Shown here one piece after another: positions 1-8,629 of a stretch of 17,432 bases of DNA. The stretch's first letter is position 1. Each line of letters opens with the position of its first letter. The notes beneath the pieces were generated by a model. The model was not told where the DNA came from. It searched no databases and saw only the letters and a program-made list of their open reading frames with translations. Location: the NCBI GenBank assembly GCA_964505725.1, contig CAZDJK010000086.1, positions 1 through 17,432 of the forward strand, read 5' to 3'. The position numbers were made by a program, and so were the translations under genes. This DNA comes from CAVRJC01 sp964505725 (GTDB taxonomy: Bacteria > Actinomycetota > Acidimicrobiia > IMCC26256 > DASPTH01).

Positions 1-2
1 CG

Positions 3-566
3 CTCGACCACCTCCGCGACTACGTGCGCGTGCCGGTGACCGGGGTGATCGAGCCCGGCCTGCGGGCGGCGCGCCGCGTCACCCGGACCGGCCGCGTCGG
101 CGTGATCGGCACCGTCGGCACCATCGCGTCGGGCGCGTACCAGCGCGTCGCCACGATGACGGGCGCACGGATCGAGCTCACGTGCGCGGCGTGCCCGGGG
201 TTCGTGGAGTTCGTGGAGGCGGGAGACGTCGACTCCGACCAGGTGCACGTGCTCGCGGAACGGCTCCTGGCGCCCGTCCGCGAGGCCGCCGTCGACACCC
301 TCGTGCTCGGTTGCACCCATTACCCCCTCCTCGCCCGTACCATCGGCGACGTGATGGGACGCGACGTGGTGCTCGTCTCGAGCGCCGACGAGACGGCGTT
401 CGCGGTGCGGCGGCGGCTGGAGCACGAGGGCCGCCTCGGGGCTGTGTCGGTGCCTGCAGGGCGCCACCGGTTCCTCACCAGCGGTCCGGTGGGGACCTTC
501 CGCGAGTTGGGGGTTCGGTTCCTCGGGCCCGAGGTCGGAGCAGTCGAGGGATGGAGCTGGGAATGA
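3..566 (+). CDS. murI: Glutamate racemase, 3' part (5' end outside window)
   Basis: Converts L-glutamate to D-glutamate in the cytoplasm for peptidoglycan synthesis. The reading frame is open from base 3, so the gene begins before the window; about the last 187 codons are present. Visible signatures are the family block LGCTHYPLL, which carries the second catalytic cysteine, a preceding TCAACPGFVEFVEAG segment, and an N-terminal part with the GTVGTIASGAYQ strand-turn typical of Asp/Glu racemases. The first catalytic cysteine would lie upstream and cannot be seen. It is followed 16 bases later by the metallo-beta-lactamase gene, then rph and rdgB, the same order as murI-Rv1339-rphA-Rv1341 in Mycobacterium tuberculosis (from memory), which supports the call. 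Confidence 0.93.
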   Translation, partial: LDHLRDYVRVPVTGVIEPGLRAARRVTRTGRVGVIGTVGTIASGAYQRVATMTGARIELTCAACPGFVEFVEAGDVDSDQVHVLAERLLAPVREAAVDTLVLGCTHYPLLARTIGDVMGRDVVLVSSADETAFAVRRRLEHEGRLGAVSVPAGRHRFLTSGPVGTFRELGVRFLGPEVGAVEGWSWE

Positions 567-582
567 CAGGGGGAGGGCGGTC

Positions 583-1311
583 GTGGAACTGACCGTGCTC
601 GGGTGCTCGGGGTCGTTCGCGGGCGCCGACGGGAGCGCGTGCAGCGGCTACCTCGTGCGGTCGGGCTCGACGGCCATCTGGGTCGACGCCGGCAACGGCA
701 CGTTCGGGCACCTGCAGGAGCACCTCGCGGTCGAGGATCTCACCGCGGTCGTGCTCACGCACGGGCACCCCGATCACTGCGTCGACATCTACGGGCTCCA
801 CGTGCTCCTCCGCTACGGCCTCGAGCGCGGAGGGCTCCCCGTGTTCGCGCCGGAGGGGCTCGAGAAGTTCCTGCTCTCGCTCGTGCACGACTGGGGCGAC
901 ACGTTCGACTGGCGCGCGGTCGGCGACGGCGACAAGGCGCGGATCGGCGACATCGACCTCCGCTTCTCGCGCACCGACCATCCGCCGCCCACCTACGCGG
1001 TCGAAGCCACCGCCGACGGCCGGCGGCTGGTGTACACCGCCGACACCGGCCCCGAGTGGTCGGTCGGCGCGTTCGACCCGGGAGCCGATCTCGTGCTGTC
1101 GGAGGCCACGTACCTGCACGCGAACCGGCCCGCGCCCATCCACCTCTCCGCGAAGCAGGCGGGCGAGGCGGCACGCGAGGCGTTCGCGCAGCGGCTGCTG
1201 CTCACGCACCTGTGGCCGCGCATCGACCGCGACGTCGCGCTCGCCGAGGGCGCGGCGGCGTTCGGCGACTCGGTGACGCTCGCGGTTCCGCACATGACCA
1301 CCACCGTGTGA
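583..1311 (+). CDS. MBL-fold phosphodiesterase, Rv1339-like
   Basis: A 242-residue metallo-beta-lactamase-fold hydrolase. The metal-binding motif THGHPDH gives ligands H60, H62, D64 and H65; later TDH, TADTGPE and the terminal LTHLWP supply the expected further His/Asp ligands, as in RNase Z and class II cyclic-nucleotide phosphodiesterases. The GTG start is preceded by a purine-rich GGGGGAGGG ribosome site 6 bases away. The stop overlaps the rph start by one base (TGATG), so translation is probably coupled. In mycobacteria the protein at the same position, Rv1339, has been described as an atypical cAMP phosphodiesterase; that role here is inferred from position and motif only. A tRNA-processing or other phosphodiesterase role is the alternative. 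No signal peptide is visible, so it is probably cytoplasmic. Confidence 0.88.
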   Translation: MELTVLGCSGSFAGADGSACSGYLVRSGSTAIWVDAGNGTFGHLQEHLAVEDLTAVVLTHGHPDHCVDIYGLHVLLRYGLERGGLPVFAPEGLEKFLLSLVHDWGDTFDWRAVGDGDKARIGDIDLRFSRTDHPPPTYAVEATADGRRLVYTADTGPEWSVGAFDPGADLVLSEATYLHANRPAPIHLSAKQAGEAAREAFAQRLLLTHLWPRIDRDVALAEGAAAFGDSVTLAVPHMTTTV

Positions 1312-2054
1312 TGGGCATCCGCCGCGACGGGCGGGAGCCCGAGGAGCTGCGCCCGATCGCGTTCGAACGCGATTTCACCGAGTTCGCGAAGGGATCGGTG
1401 CTCGTCGGCTTCGGCCGCACGCGCGTGTTGTGCACGGCGTCGGTCGAGGAACGGGTGCCGCCGTGGATGCGCGGCACCGCGCGCGGGTGGGTCACCGCGG
1501 AGTACTCGATGCTGCCGGGATCCACCGCCGAGCGCGCCGACCGGGAGGCCGCGCGCGGCAAGCAGTCCGGCCGCACCCAGGAGATCCAGCGCCTCATCGG
1601 CCGGTCGCTCCGTGCCGTCACCGACCTCCCGCTCATGGGCGAGATGCAGGTGACTGTCGACTGCGACGTGTTGCAGGCCGATGGTGGCACCCGCACCGCC
1701 TCCATCTGCGGCGGCTACGTGGCCCTCCACGACGCGTTCTCGCGGCTCGTCGCCGAGCGCACGCTGCAGGCGCACCCGATCACGGACGCGTGCGCCGCGA
1801 TCTCGGTCGGCATCGTCGACGCGCTCGCGCACCTCGACCTCGACTACTCCGAGGACGTCCGGGCCGAGGTCGACATGAACGTCGTGATGACCGGCTCGGG
1901 CCGGTTCGTCGAGGTGCAGGGCACCGCCGAGGGCCAGCCCTTCTCGCGCGGCGAGCTCCACGACCTCCTCGGGCTCGCCGAGCACGGCATCGCCCAGATC
2001 TTCGACCTGCAACGCGCGGTGCTCGCGGAGCCACCGGTCCCGCGCCGGGCATGA
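1311..2054 (+). CDS. rph: Ribonuclease PH
   Basis: A 247-residue phosphorolytic 3'-5' exoribonuclease that trims tRNA 3' ends using inorganic phosphate, releasing nucleoside diphosphates. The sequence starts MGIRRDGREPEELRPI and shows the family signatures YSMLPGSTAER, GRTQEIQRLIGRSLRAV (the phosphate-binding arginine region), CDVLQADGGTRTASICG and VDMNVVMTGSGRFVEVQGTA, in the right order and at the usual length. The ATG is fixed by the one-base overlap with the stop of the preceding gene, and its own stop overlaps the rdgB start (ATGA). It sits in the middle of the translationally coupled murI block. Nothing is missing or unusual. Confidence 0.97.
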   Translation: MGIRRDGREPEELRPIAFERDFTEFAKGSVLVGFGRTRVLCTASVEERVPPWMRGTARGWVTAEYSMLPGSTAERADREAARGKQSGRTQEIQRLIGRSLRAVTDLPLMGEMQVTVDCDVLQADGGTRTASICGGYVALHDAFSRLVAERTLQAHPITDACAAISVGIVDALAHLDLDYSEDVRAEVDMNVVMTGSGRFVEVQGTAEGQPFSRGELHDLLGLAEHGIAQIFDLQRAVLAEPPVPRRA

Positions 2055-2662
2055 GCCCGCGCTTCGTCCTCGCCTCCGCCAATCCCGACAAGGCGCGCGA
2101 GATCGCCTCCATCGTCACCGACGCGGGGGCCGCGGTGGAGCTCGTCCCGCGGCCCGACGACGTGCCCGACGTCGAGGAGACGGGCGACACGTTGGAGGCG
2201 AACGCACGCCTCAAGGCCTGGGCGCTGTGCGCGGCCACCGGCCTGCCCGCGATCGCCGACGACACCGGTCTCGAGGTCGACGCGCTCGGCGGCGCACCGG
2301 GTGTGTGGTCGTCGCGGTTCGCGGGCGAGGACGCCACCTACGCCGACAACGTCGCGCTCCTGCTCGACCGGCTGCGCGACACCCCGGAGGCGGAGCGGAG
2401 CGCGCGCTTCGCGACCGTCGCCATCGCGTGCTGGCCCGACGGGCGGGAGGTCGCGGCGTTCGGCGAGGTCGCGGGCCACATCGCCTCGGAGCCGCGGGGG
2501 AGCGCGGGCTTCGGCTACGACCCCGTATTCGTTCCCGACGACGGCGACGGGCGCACGTTCGCGGAGATGGGTGCCGGCGAGAAGCACGTGCTCTCGCACC
2601 GGGGCCGCGCGTTTCGTACCCTGGCCGACGGGCTGCGTGTCGTCGAAGCGTTGGAGGAGTAG
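2051..2662 (+). CDS. rdgB: RdgB/HAM1-type dITP/XTP pyrophosphatase
   Basis: A 203-residue nucleoside-triphosphate pyrophosphatase that removes the non-canonical purine nucleotides ITP, dITP and XTP from the nucleotide pool. Family motifs are clear: SANPDK at residues 9-14 (phosphate binding), ADDTGLEVDAL with the metal/catalytic pair D70-D71, GFGYDP at 153-158, the FAEM block, and C-terminal SHRGRAF (base recognition). The ATG overlaps the rph stop by four bases (ATGA), which decides the start although the frame stays open upstream. Length is normal for the family. rph-rdgB pairs are common in bacteria and fit a role in RNA and nucleotide quality control. Confidence 0.97.
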   Translation: MSPRFVLASANPDKAREIASIVTDAGAAVELVPRPDDVPDVEETGDTLEANARLKAWALCAATGLPAIADDTGLEVDALGGAPGVWSSRFAGEDATYADNVALLLDRLRDTPEAERSARFATVAIACWPDGREVAAFGEVAGHIASEPRGSAGFGYDPVFVPDDGDGRTFAEMGAGEKHVLSHRGRAFRTLADGLRVVEALEE

Positions 2663-2670
2663 CACCGGTC

Positions 2671-3228
2671 TTGGCTGTCATCGACATCGCCGGTTTCGTC
2701 GCCGACCTGAAGGACCACGCGGTCGAGCACGGCTTCCACGTCCACGACGAGCGCCACTTCGTCGAGAGCTATTCGCTGCGCCAGAACTGGGAGGTCGACC
2801 TCCATCCCGAGGAGGGGTGCGAGGGCCCGGTCGACCTGTACCTGTCGCTCGAGATCGACCCCCGGGTGCTCCTCGGGTTCGAGGACGCGGTCCTCGACCG
2901 GGGCGACGTCGAGGACCCGCCCGACGACTTCCACTTCCCGCTCAACTTCACCTGGGCCCTCCCCCCGCTGCCCCAGGGGCCTGACCTCCTGGTGCTCGCC
3001 ACCGAGCTCGCCGCACGTGGGGGTCCCGATCTCCCGCTCGAGGTCTCCGCGATCGACTCGATCCCGGAGGCGACCGACGCGCCCGAACGCTCTCTGCGCA
3101 TCGTCGCCCACCAGTCGGTGTCGCTGCTCCGCATCCGCGACGGCGACGCGGTGTCCTGCGACGTCCTCGACAGTTGCCTCGACGTGAGCCGCTACCTGCT
3201 CGAGCAGGCACCCGACTGGCTCGGGTGA
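2671..3228 (+). CDS. Hypothetical acidic protein, TTG start
   Basis: A 185-residue protein I do not recognise. It is acidic, rich in Asp and Glu, and has no signal peptide, membrane span or Cys cluster; only three cysteines are present. The middle contains a Pro-rich loop (EDPPDDFHFPLNFTWALPPLPQGPD) around residues 80-110 and the C-terminus ends SRYLLEQAPDWLG. No ATG or GTG is in frame near the 5' end; the best start is TTG at 2671, 9 bases after the rdgB stop, with TTGGAGGAG (2651-2659) as ribosome site inside the end of rdgB. Codon use matches its neighbours. It is probably the last gene of the murI operon. It is cytoplasmic by appearance; no function can be stated. Confidence 0.75.
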   Translation: MAVIDIAGFVADLKDHAVEHGFHVHDERHFVESYSLRQNWEVDLHPEEGCEGPVDLYLSLEIDPRVLLGFEDAVLDRGDVEDPPDDFHFPLNFTWALPPLPQGPDLLVLATELAARGGPDLPLEVSAIDSIPEATDAPERSLRIVAHQSVSLLRIRDGDAVSCDVLDSCLDVSRYLLEQAPDWLG

Positions 3229-3264
3229 GGGGAACGCGGCGCCCGCATCGGCAAGAATGTCGCC

Positions 3265-3597
3265 ATGCCGATGCGAACCGACTGCCGGCACTACGAGAGC
3301 CGCACCTACGCGTCCGGCGAGGTGGTGCGCAAGTGCCGAATCGACCTCGCGCCCGAGGCGCCCTGGCGCTGCCCGGACGACTGCGTCGGCTACGAGCGGC
3401 GGATGATCGACGCCGGCTGGCAGGTCGGCTCGCTGGAGAAGGGCTACGACGTTCCCGAGTCCGAGCCCGAGGGTGACGACGTCGCCGCCCTGCTCGACCA
3501 GGCCGAGGACATCGTGAACGCGGCGGCGCCCGAGATCATGAGCGAGTTCGCGGACCGCGACAAGAAGCGTTTCGGCCGCCGCAAGCGCCGCAAGTAG
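3265..3597 (+). CDS. Small four-cysteine protein with basic tail
   Basis: A 110-residue protein, probably actinobacterial-specific. The N-terminal 45 residues carry four cysteines, C7, C24, C36 and C40, in the pattern CRHY-x13-C-x11-CPDDC, preceded and followed by Tyr and Arg residues; this looks like a small zinc-binding knuckle, though an iron-sulfur site is not excluded. The middle (about 65-95) is acidic and helical, and the last 12 residues are almost all Lys/Arg (KKRFGRRKRRK), suggesting contact with nucleic acid or the membrane surface. The ATG lies 36 bases after the previous stop. There is no good ribosome site; an AAGAAT hexamer at 3253-3258, 6 bases before the ATG, could be a -10 box of a leaderless transcript. 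Function unknown. Confidence 0.8.
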   Translation: MPMRTDCRHYESRTYASGEVVRKCRIDLAPEAPWRCPDDCVGYERRMIDAGWQVGSLEKGYDVPESEPEGDDVAALLDQAEDIVNAAAPEIMSEFADRDKKRFGRRKRRK

Positions 3598-3671
3598 CGT
3601 CCCCGTCGGTAGGGGCCCGGCTCGCCATCTCGCGCGAGTGGAGGCGAAGTGGGTAGAACGGGGGGCGTGCC

Positions 3672-3740
3672 AACGGACGGTGACGGGGCGGGCGGGTCCG
3701 CGCGAGCTCGTCGGCCCTCCTCGCCGCTTGACCGTCCGTT
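3672..3740. repeat. Imperfect inverted repeat, possible operator
   Basis: AACGGACGGT (3672-3681) and its exact complement ACCGTCCGTT (3731-3740) form a 10-base perfect inverted repeat. Pairing can be extended inward to 19 positions (3672-3690 with 3722-3740) with three mismatches, leaving a loop of about 31 bases. A third ACGGAC lies at 3766-3771. The right arm overlaps the TTGACC hexamer of the possible promoter, so repressor binding there would block transcription of the PAP2-like gene. No known regulator is recognised. Confidence 0.45.
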
Positions 3741-3756
3741 TACCGAGCGGTTGATA
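3728..3756 (+). promoter_or_regulatory. Possible promoter for the PAP2-like gene
   Basis: TTGACC at 3728-3733 is a good -35 match. Seventeen bases later lies TTGATA (3751-3756), a poor -10 match, so the assignment rests mainly on the -35 hexamer, its position about 100 bases before the start codon, and the overlap with the inverted repeat. Confidence 0.35.
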
Positions 3757-3829
3757 GAAGGTGCGACGGACATGGAAGCGGCTTCACCCATCGCGCTCTC
3801 ATTCGGGTACAGGAAGGATCGGGAGACCC

Positions 3830-4864
3830 ATGTCTCGCGCCCTGGCTGACCCGCCCGCTGTCGCTCCGGATCTGACCGTCGAGCCCCTCGGGCCTCACCG
3901 CGTCGCGCCGTGGGCCGCGCGCCGGCGGCCCACCGCGAAGCAGATCGGCTGCATGGTGTGGGTCGTGGTCGCGGTCGTCATGGTCTGGCGATACGGGGTC
4001 CCCACGGCACGCCCGTCGTTGTTCCTCCTGCTCGGGCTCGGGCTGCTCGTCGTCACCATCGGCGAGCCGGGCGCCTGGGCGGGCGTCGTCCGCGACTGGG
4101 CGCCGCTGTTCGCGATCCTCACCGCGTACGACATGCTGCGGGGTGAGGTCGCGAACCTCGGGTCGGTGCACATCCTCCCTCAGATCGACTTCGACCGGTG
4201 GCTCTTCGGGGGCCGCGTCCTCACCGTGCGCCTCCAGCATCTCCTGTACACGCCCGGTCACGCGCACTGGTGGGACTACGCGGCGTTCCTCGTCTACCTC
4301 TCGCACTTCTTCGCCTCCTTGACCGCCGCGGCCGTGTTGTGGCGGCGGAACTATCCGCGGTTCCGGCGGTTCGTCTACCTCTTCGTGCTGCTCACGTTCT
4401 CGGGCTTCGTGACCTATGCCGTGTATCCCGCCGCGCCTCCGTGGCTCGCGAGCCAGCAGCCGCACACGCTGGCGCCCACGGCGAAGATCATCAACGAGAT
4501 GTGGTCGCATGTCGGCCTCGCGAGTGGGGCGAGCGTGCTGTCGGCGACGAGCCGGTTCGCGAACCCCGTCGCCGCGGTGCCGTCGTTGCACGCCGCGTAC
4601 ACCCTGCTCCTCGTGCTGTACTTCTGGAGTTCGGTGAAGCCGCGTTGGCGGTTCCTGCTCGTGCTCTACCCGCTGGCCATGGGCTTCGCGCTCGTGTACA
4701 CGGCCGAGCACTACGTCATCGACATACTGCTCGGCTGGTTGTACGCGTCGGTCGTGTACTTCGGCGGGAACCACCTCGCCGACGCGTGGAGCCGCCGGCG
4801 GGCGCGCCGCGCGCTGGTACCGGCCCTGGACCGGGGCCCGGCTCCGGCATCGGCATCGGCGTGA
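3830..4864 (+). CDS. PAP2-superfamily membrane enzyme, inositol-phosphoceramide-synthase-like
   Basis: A 344-residue polytopic membrane protein with about six hydrophobic spans from residue 40 onward. The phosphatase/phosphotransferase motifs are PSLHAAY (residues 251-257, catalytic H254) and EHYVIDILLGW, where H294 and D298 form the His-x3-Asp pair. The stretch TYAVYPAAPPW before them is typical of the AUR1/IPC-synthase-like subgroup (PAP2_3) rather than soluble PAP2 phosphatases. Such enzymes either remove phosphate from lipid phosphates or move a phospho-head-group onto a lipid. The start is ATG 3830 with AGGAAGG upstream; an in-frame codon at 3761 lies beyond the ribosome site. It converges on the GT39 gene with only three bases between the stops. 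The C-terminal tail PAPASASA is low-complexity and coincides with a direct repeat. The exact lipid substrate cannot be read from sequence. Confidence 0.88.
   Translation: MSRALADPPAVAPDLTVEPLGPHRVAPWAARRRPTAKQIGCMVWVVVAVVMVWRYGVPTARPSLFLLLGLGLLVVTIGEPGAWAGVVRDWAPLFAILTAYDMLRGEVANLGSVHILPQIDFDRWLFGGRVLTVRLQHLLYTPGHAHWWDYAAFLVYLSHFFASLTAAAVLWRRNYPRFRRFVYLFVLLTFSGFVTYAVYPAAPPWLASQQPHTLAPTAKIINEMWSHVGLASGASVLSATSRFANPVAAVPSLHAAYTLLLVLYFWSSVKPRWRFLLVLYPLAMGFALVYTAEHYVIDILLGWLYASVVYFGGNHLADAWSRRRARRALVPALDRGPAPASASA
4837..4856 (+). repeat. 20-base direct repeat, copy 1
   Basis: This copy lies at the end of the PAP2-like gene, just outside the GT39 stop. It matches 6371-6390 in the same orientation at 19 of 20 bases; the only difference is T versus C at the sixth-to-seventh base after CCCGGC. 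Together the copies bracket the whole GT39 gene. Confidence 0.7.
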
Positions 4865-4867
4865 CGG

Positions 4868-6357
<1,490 letters not shown>

Positions 6358-6361
<4 letters not shown>

Positions 6362-6906
6362 GGGGTGAGACCCGGCCCCGGCATCGGCATGACGCGACCG
6401 AGGGGGTCGGCGCACGTGGGGTTGGCGACAAGCCCGTCGGGCAGCGTCGTCACGCAGAGCTTCGCGCCCCGGAGCTCGTTGCCGACAGTGCGGGCGCCGT
6501 AGAGGTTGGCGTAGGTCAGGTTGGCGCGCGCGAGCGTGGCGCGGGTCAGATCGGCATCGCTCAGGTTCGCCATCACGAGGTCGGATCCGTCGAGGTGCGC
6601 GCGGTGGAGCTTGGCGTGATCGAGATCGGCGCCCGCGAGATCGGCGTCACCGAGCTGGGCCCGGGTGAGGTCGGCGCGTCGGAGATCCGCGCCGAAGAGA
6701 TCGGCCGAATGGAGCGCGGCGCGGGGCATGTAGTTGCCCTCGCACATGGTGCCGCCGCGAATGACGCACGATCCCATGACGGCGCCTGAGCTTGCCATGC
6801 ACCCGACGAGCAACGTGCCGGCGACGAACACCCCGGCGAGGAGCAGCACCGCACCGCGACTACCGCGGCGATCCCGCGACTTCCGCACGCCGACCACCTC
6901 GGTCAC
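6358..6906 (-). CDS. Pentapeptide-repeat lipoprotein
   Basis: A 182-residue predicted lipoprotein. Basic residues (RKSRDRRGSR) precede a hydrophobic stretch (19-34) ending in the lipobox LVGC, so C36 would be lipidated and the protein anchored on the outer face. From residue 63 there are 15 consecutive pentapeptides of A(D/N)LXX type, with leucine every fifth position from L65 to L135, which should fold as a right-handed quadrilateral beta-helix. A cap follows with AKLCVTTLPDGLVANPTC, a common ending of such proteins; C47, C55, C151 and C165 could form disulfides. The GTG start (6906) overlaps the stop of the GT2 gene (GTGA); the much longer frame upstream is a shadow of that gene. A repeat protein inside a glycosyltransferase operon is unusual; a scaffold or sugar-binding role is possible but not shown. 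Confidence 0.9.
6371..6390 (+). repeat. 20-base direct repeat, copy 2
   Basis: This copy matches 4837-4856 at 19 of 20 bases, same orientation. It lies within the end of the pentapeptide gene, just upstream of the GT39 start. Read in the frame of the PAP2-like gene it also gives PAPASA followed directly by a TGA stop. Confidence 0.7.
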
Positions 6907-7709
6907 GCTATCCGGCGACCGTGCCGGAACCGGTGTCGTTCCCGCCACCAGGTCGAGAGCACCACGGTGCCGAATCGGTAGCCGTAGAGCACATCGGCGC
7001 CCTTGCGGCTCGCGCCGGATGAGCGCGCTCTCATGTCCGCCGGGCGCTCCGCAACCCGGTACCCGCGCGCGATCGCCCCGACGAGCAGCTCGGCGGCCTG
7101 GTACTGCGGCTGTCGGAGCGGCACGTCGGCGGCCACCTCGGCGCGCATCACCCGCATGCCGAACGACGGGTCCGAGATCGGCGCGCCGGTCAGCACCCGG
7201 ATCAGCCCCGCGTAAGCGACGACGCCCGCGCCACGCAGGCGATCGCCGCGGTAGCTGCGCCCGAGGCGCCGGGAGCCGCTCACGAAGTCGGCGGTGCCCG
7301 CCAGGATGGGCTCGAGGAGGTCGCCGAGCTGGTCGGGGTCGTACTGGCCGTCGGCATCGAGCGTCGCGACGTACGCCGCCCCGTGGTCGATCGCGATCTG
7401 GTAGCCGAGTCGGAGCGCGGCGCCCTGGCCCCGGTTCTGTGCGGTCCGGCACACGTAGGCGCCCCGATCACGCGCCACGTCGGCGGTCGCGTCGTCGCTA
7501 CCGTCGTCGACCACCAACACCGCAGTGGCCACGCCCAACACGTCGGCGGGCGTGGCGGCCACGACCCGGCCGATGCTCTCGGATTCCCGGTAGGCGGCGA
7601 TCACGACCACGAGCGGGCCGAGGTCCGGCCGCCCATAGTCGTCGGCGAATGTGGCCCGCGCCGAGCGGTCGAGCTCGTCGGGTGGGGGATCCAGGAGGCG
7701 CGCGCTCAC
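6903..7709 (-). CDS. Family 2 glycosyltransferase, DPM1-like
   Basis: A 268-residue GT-A fold enzyme. VVVIAAYRESESI (34-46) starts the nucleotide-binding fold; VVDDGSDD (66-73) and LDADGQ (117-122, metal-binding D118-x-D120) are the UDP/GDP-sugar and Mn/Mg sites, followed by NRGQGAALRLGY and the acceptor-side block QPQYQAAELLVGAIARGY. This layout matches dolichol/polyprenyl-phosphate mannose or glucose synthases, which load sugar onto the lipid carrier used by GT-C enzymes. There are no clear membrane spans, so it would act at the inner membrane face. The GTG start (7709) overlaps the epimerase stop by four bases. The C-terminus is strongly basic (RERHRFRHGRR). Donor sugar unknown; sulfoquinovose from SqdB is one candidate by context. 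Confidence 0.92.
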   Translation of the reverse strand: MSARLLDPPPDELDRSARATFADDYGRPDLGPLVVVIAAYRESESIGRVVAATPADVLGVATAVLVVDDGSDDATADVARDRGAYVCRTAQNRGQGAALRLGYQIAIDHGAAYVATLDADGQYDPDQLGDLLEPILAGTADFVSGSRRLGRSYRGDRLRGAGVVAYAGLIRVLTGAPISDPSFGMRVMRAEVAADVPLRQPQYQAAELLVGAIARGYRVAERPADMRARSSGASRKGADVLYGYRFGTVVLSTWWRERHRFRHGRRIA

Positions 7710-8629
7710 CGGTCGGACACGGCAATGGTCGGTCGCAACGCCTCCCAAGTCCTCCTGAGGCCTTCGGCGAGGTGTACGCGCGGCTCGTACCCGATCCCGC
7801 GCGCGCGGGAGATGTCCACGCGCACCGCGCGCATCTCCCCGCGCGGCGGATCCACCCGTGTGGAGGGGTACGTGATCCCCGTCGCGGCGCGCGCAGCGTC
7901 GCACAGCGCGAGCACCGACACCGACGTGCCGGAGCCGATGACGAGCGGGCCGACGGTCCCGGTGCGCCACGCCAGTGTCAGCCCGGCCACGGCGTCGTCC
8001 ACGTAGACGTAGTCGCGCAGCTGCAGGCCGTCCCCGTAGATCGTCGCCGGCGAGCCGGACGCGGCCGCTCGCATGAGCCGCACGACGAAGCTGTCCTTGC
8101 GCTCCATCCCGGGCCCGTACACGTTGGTGAGGCGGACCGCCGCGGCCGCGAGATCGTACGACGCCGCGTACGCGCCGCACAGCATCTCGGCCGCCGCCTT
8201 GGTCGCGCCGTACGGAGTCAGGGGGCGAAGTGGCACGCGTTCGTCGATCACGCCCTCGTGCGCGGAGCCGACGACCGCGTTCGTGGAGGCGAGCACGAAC
8301 GCGGGCGTACCGACGCGCCGCGCGCCCTCGAGCAACGCCTGCGTGAGCTCGACATTGACGCGGAACACGTCGAGGGGGTCGCGGACCGACTGCAGCACCG
8401 AAGTGCGCGCCGCTAGATGGAAGATCACCGAGGGACGCTCCGCGAAGGCGCGGTCCTGCACGTCGCCGTTCGTGAGATCGCCGACGACCGGGCGGGCCCG
8501 GGGGTCGGCCGGGGCCGAGAGGTCGGCCACCGTCACGTCGAGACCGTCGTCGAGGAGGGCGCGGACCAGGGCGGAGCCGATGAACCCGGAGCCGCCGGTC
8601 ACGAGCGCGCGGTCGGGCGGGTCAGGCAC
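7706..8629 (-). CDS. NAD-dependent nucleotide-sugar epimerase/dehydratase
   Basis: A 307-residue extended short-chain dehydrogenase. TGGSGFIG (11-18) is the Rossmann NAD site, HLAAR (71-75) and ASTNAVVG (114-121) are the usual second and third motifs, and YGATK gives the catalytic pair Y140 and K144; NVYGPG and YVYVDDAV follow as in UDP-glucose/GDP-mannose epimerases and dehydratases. It changes an NDP-sugar in the cytoplasm, but the specific reaction (4-epimerase, 4,6-dehydratase or reductase) cannot be fixed from motifs. The chosen GTG at 8629 gives an 8-base overlap with the end of the YfhO-like gene. It is cotranscribed with sqdB and glycosyltransferases and probably provides a second sugar for the same glycan. 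Confidence 0.93.
   Translation of the reverse strand: MPDPPDRALVTGGSGFIGSALVRALLDDGLDVTVADLSAPADPRARPVVGDLTNGDVQDRAFAERPSVIFHLAARTSVLQSVRDPLDVFRVNVELTQALLEGARRVGTPAFVLASTNAVVGSAHEGVIDERVPLRPLTPYGATKAAAEMLCGAYAASYDLAAAAVRLTNVYGPGMERKDSFVVRLMRAAASGSPATIYGDGLQLRDYVYVDDAVAGLTLAWRTGTVGPLVIGSGTSVSVLALCDAARAATGITYPSTRVDPPRGEMRAVRVDISRARGIGYEPRVHLAEGLRRTWEALRPTIAVSDR

Larger units (their letters stand above)
3598..3829. other. Intergenic region before the PAP2-like gene
   Basis: This stretch has no convincing gene; the one short open frame through it has atypical codon use. It holds a 10-base palindrome CTCGCGCGAG (3629-3638) between short arms TCGCC (3622-3626) and GGCGA (3643-3647), which might help terminate the upstream transcript, followed by a long imperfect inverted repeat and a possible promoter (listed separately). 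AGGAAGG (3811-3817) or GGGAG (3821-3825) can serve as ribosome site for the ATG at 3830. Confidence 0.6.

Noticed and set aside
475..1293. 272-codon frame opposite the MBL gene
   Set aside because: Antisense shadow; the plus-strand frame has the complete metal-binding motif and fits conserved gene order.
6907..7452. Upstream extension of the pentapeptide gene's frame
   Set aside because: This part overlaps the GT2 gene in another frame and encodes an Arg/Pro-rich product; the lipoprotein signal begins only after the GTG at 6906.
6734..8416. 560-codon open frame on the plus strand
   Set aside because: Low-complexity Arg/Pro/Ser product opposite the GT2 and epimerase genes, both of which have clear motifs.
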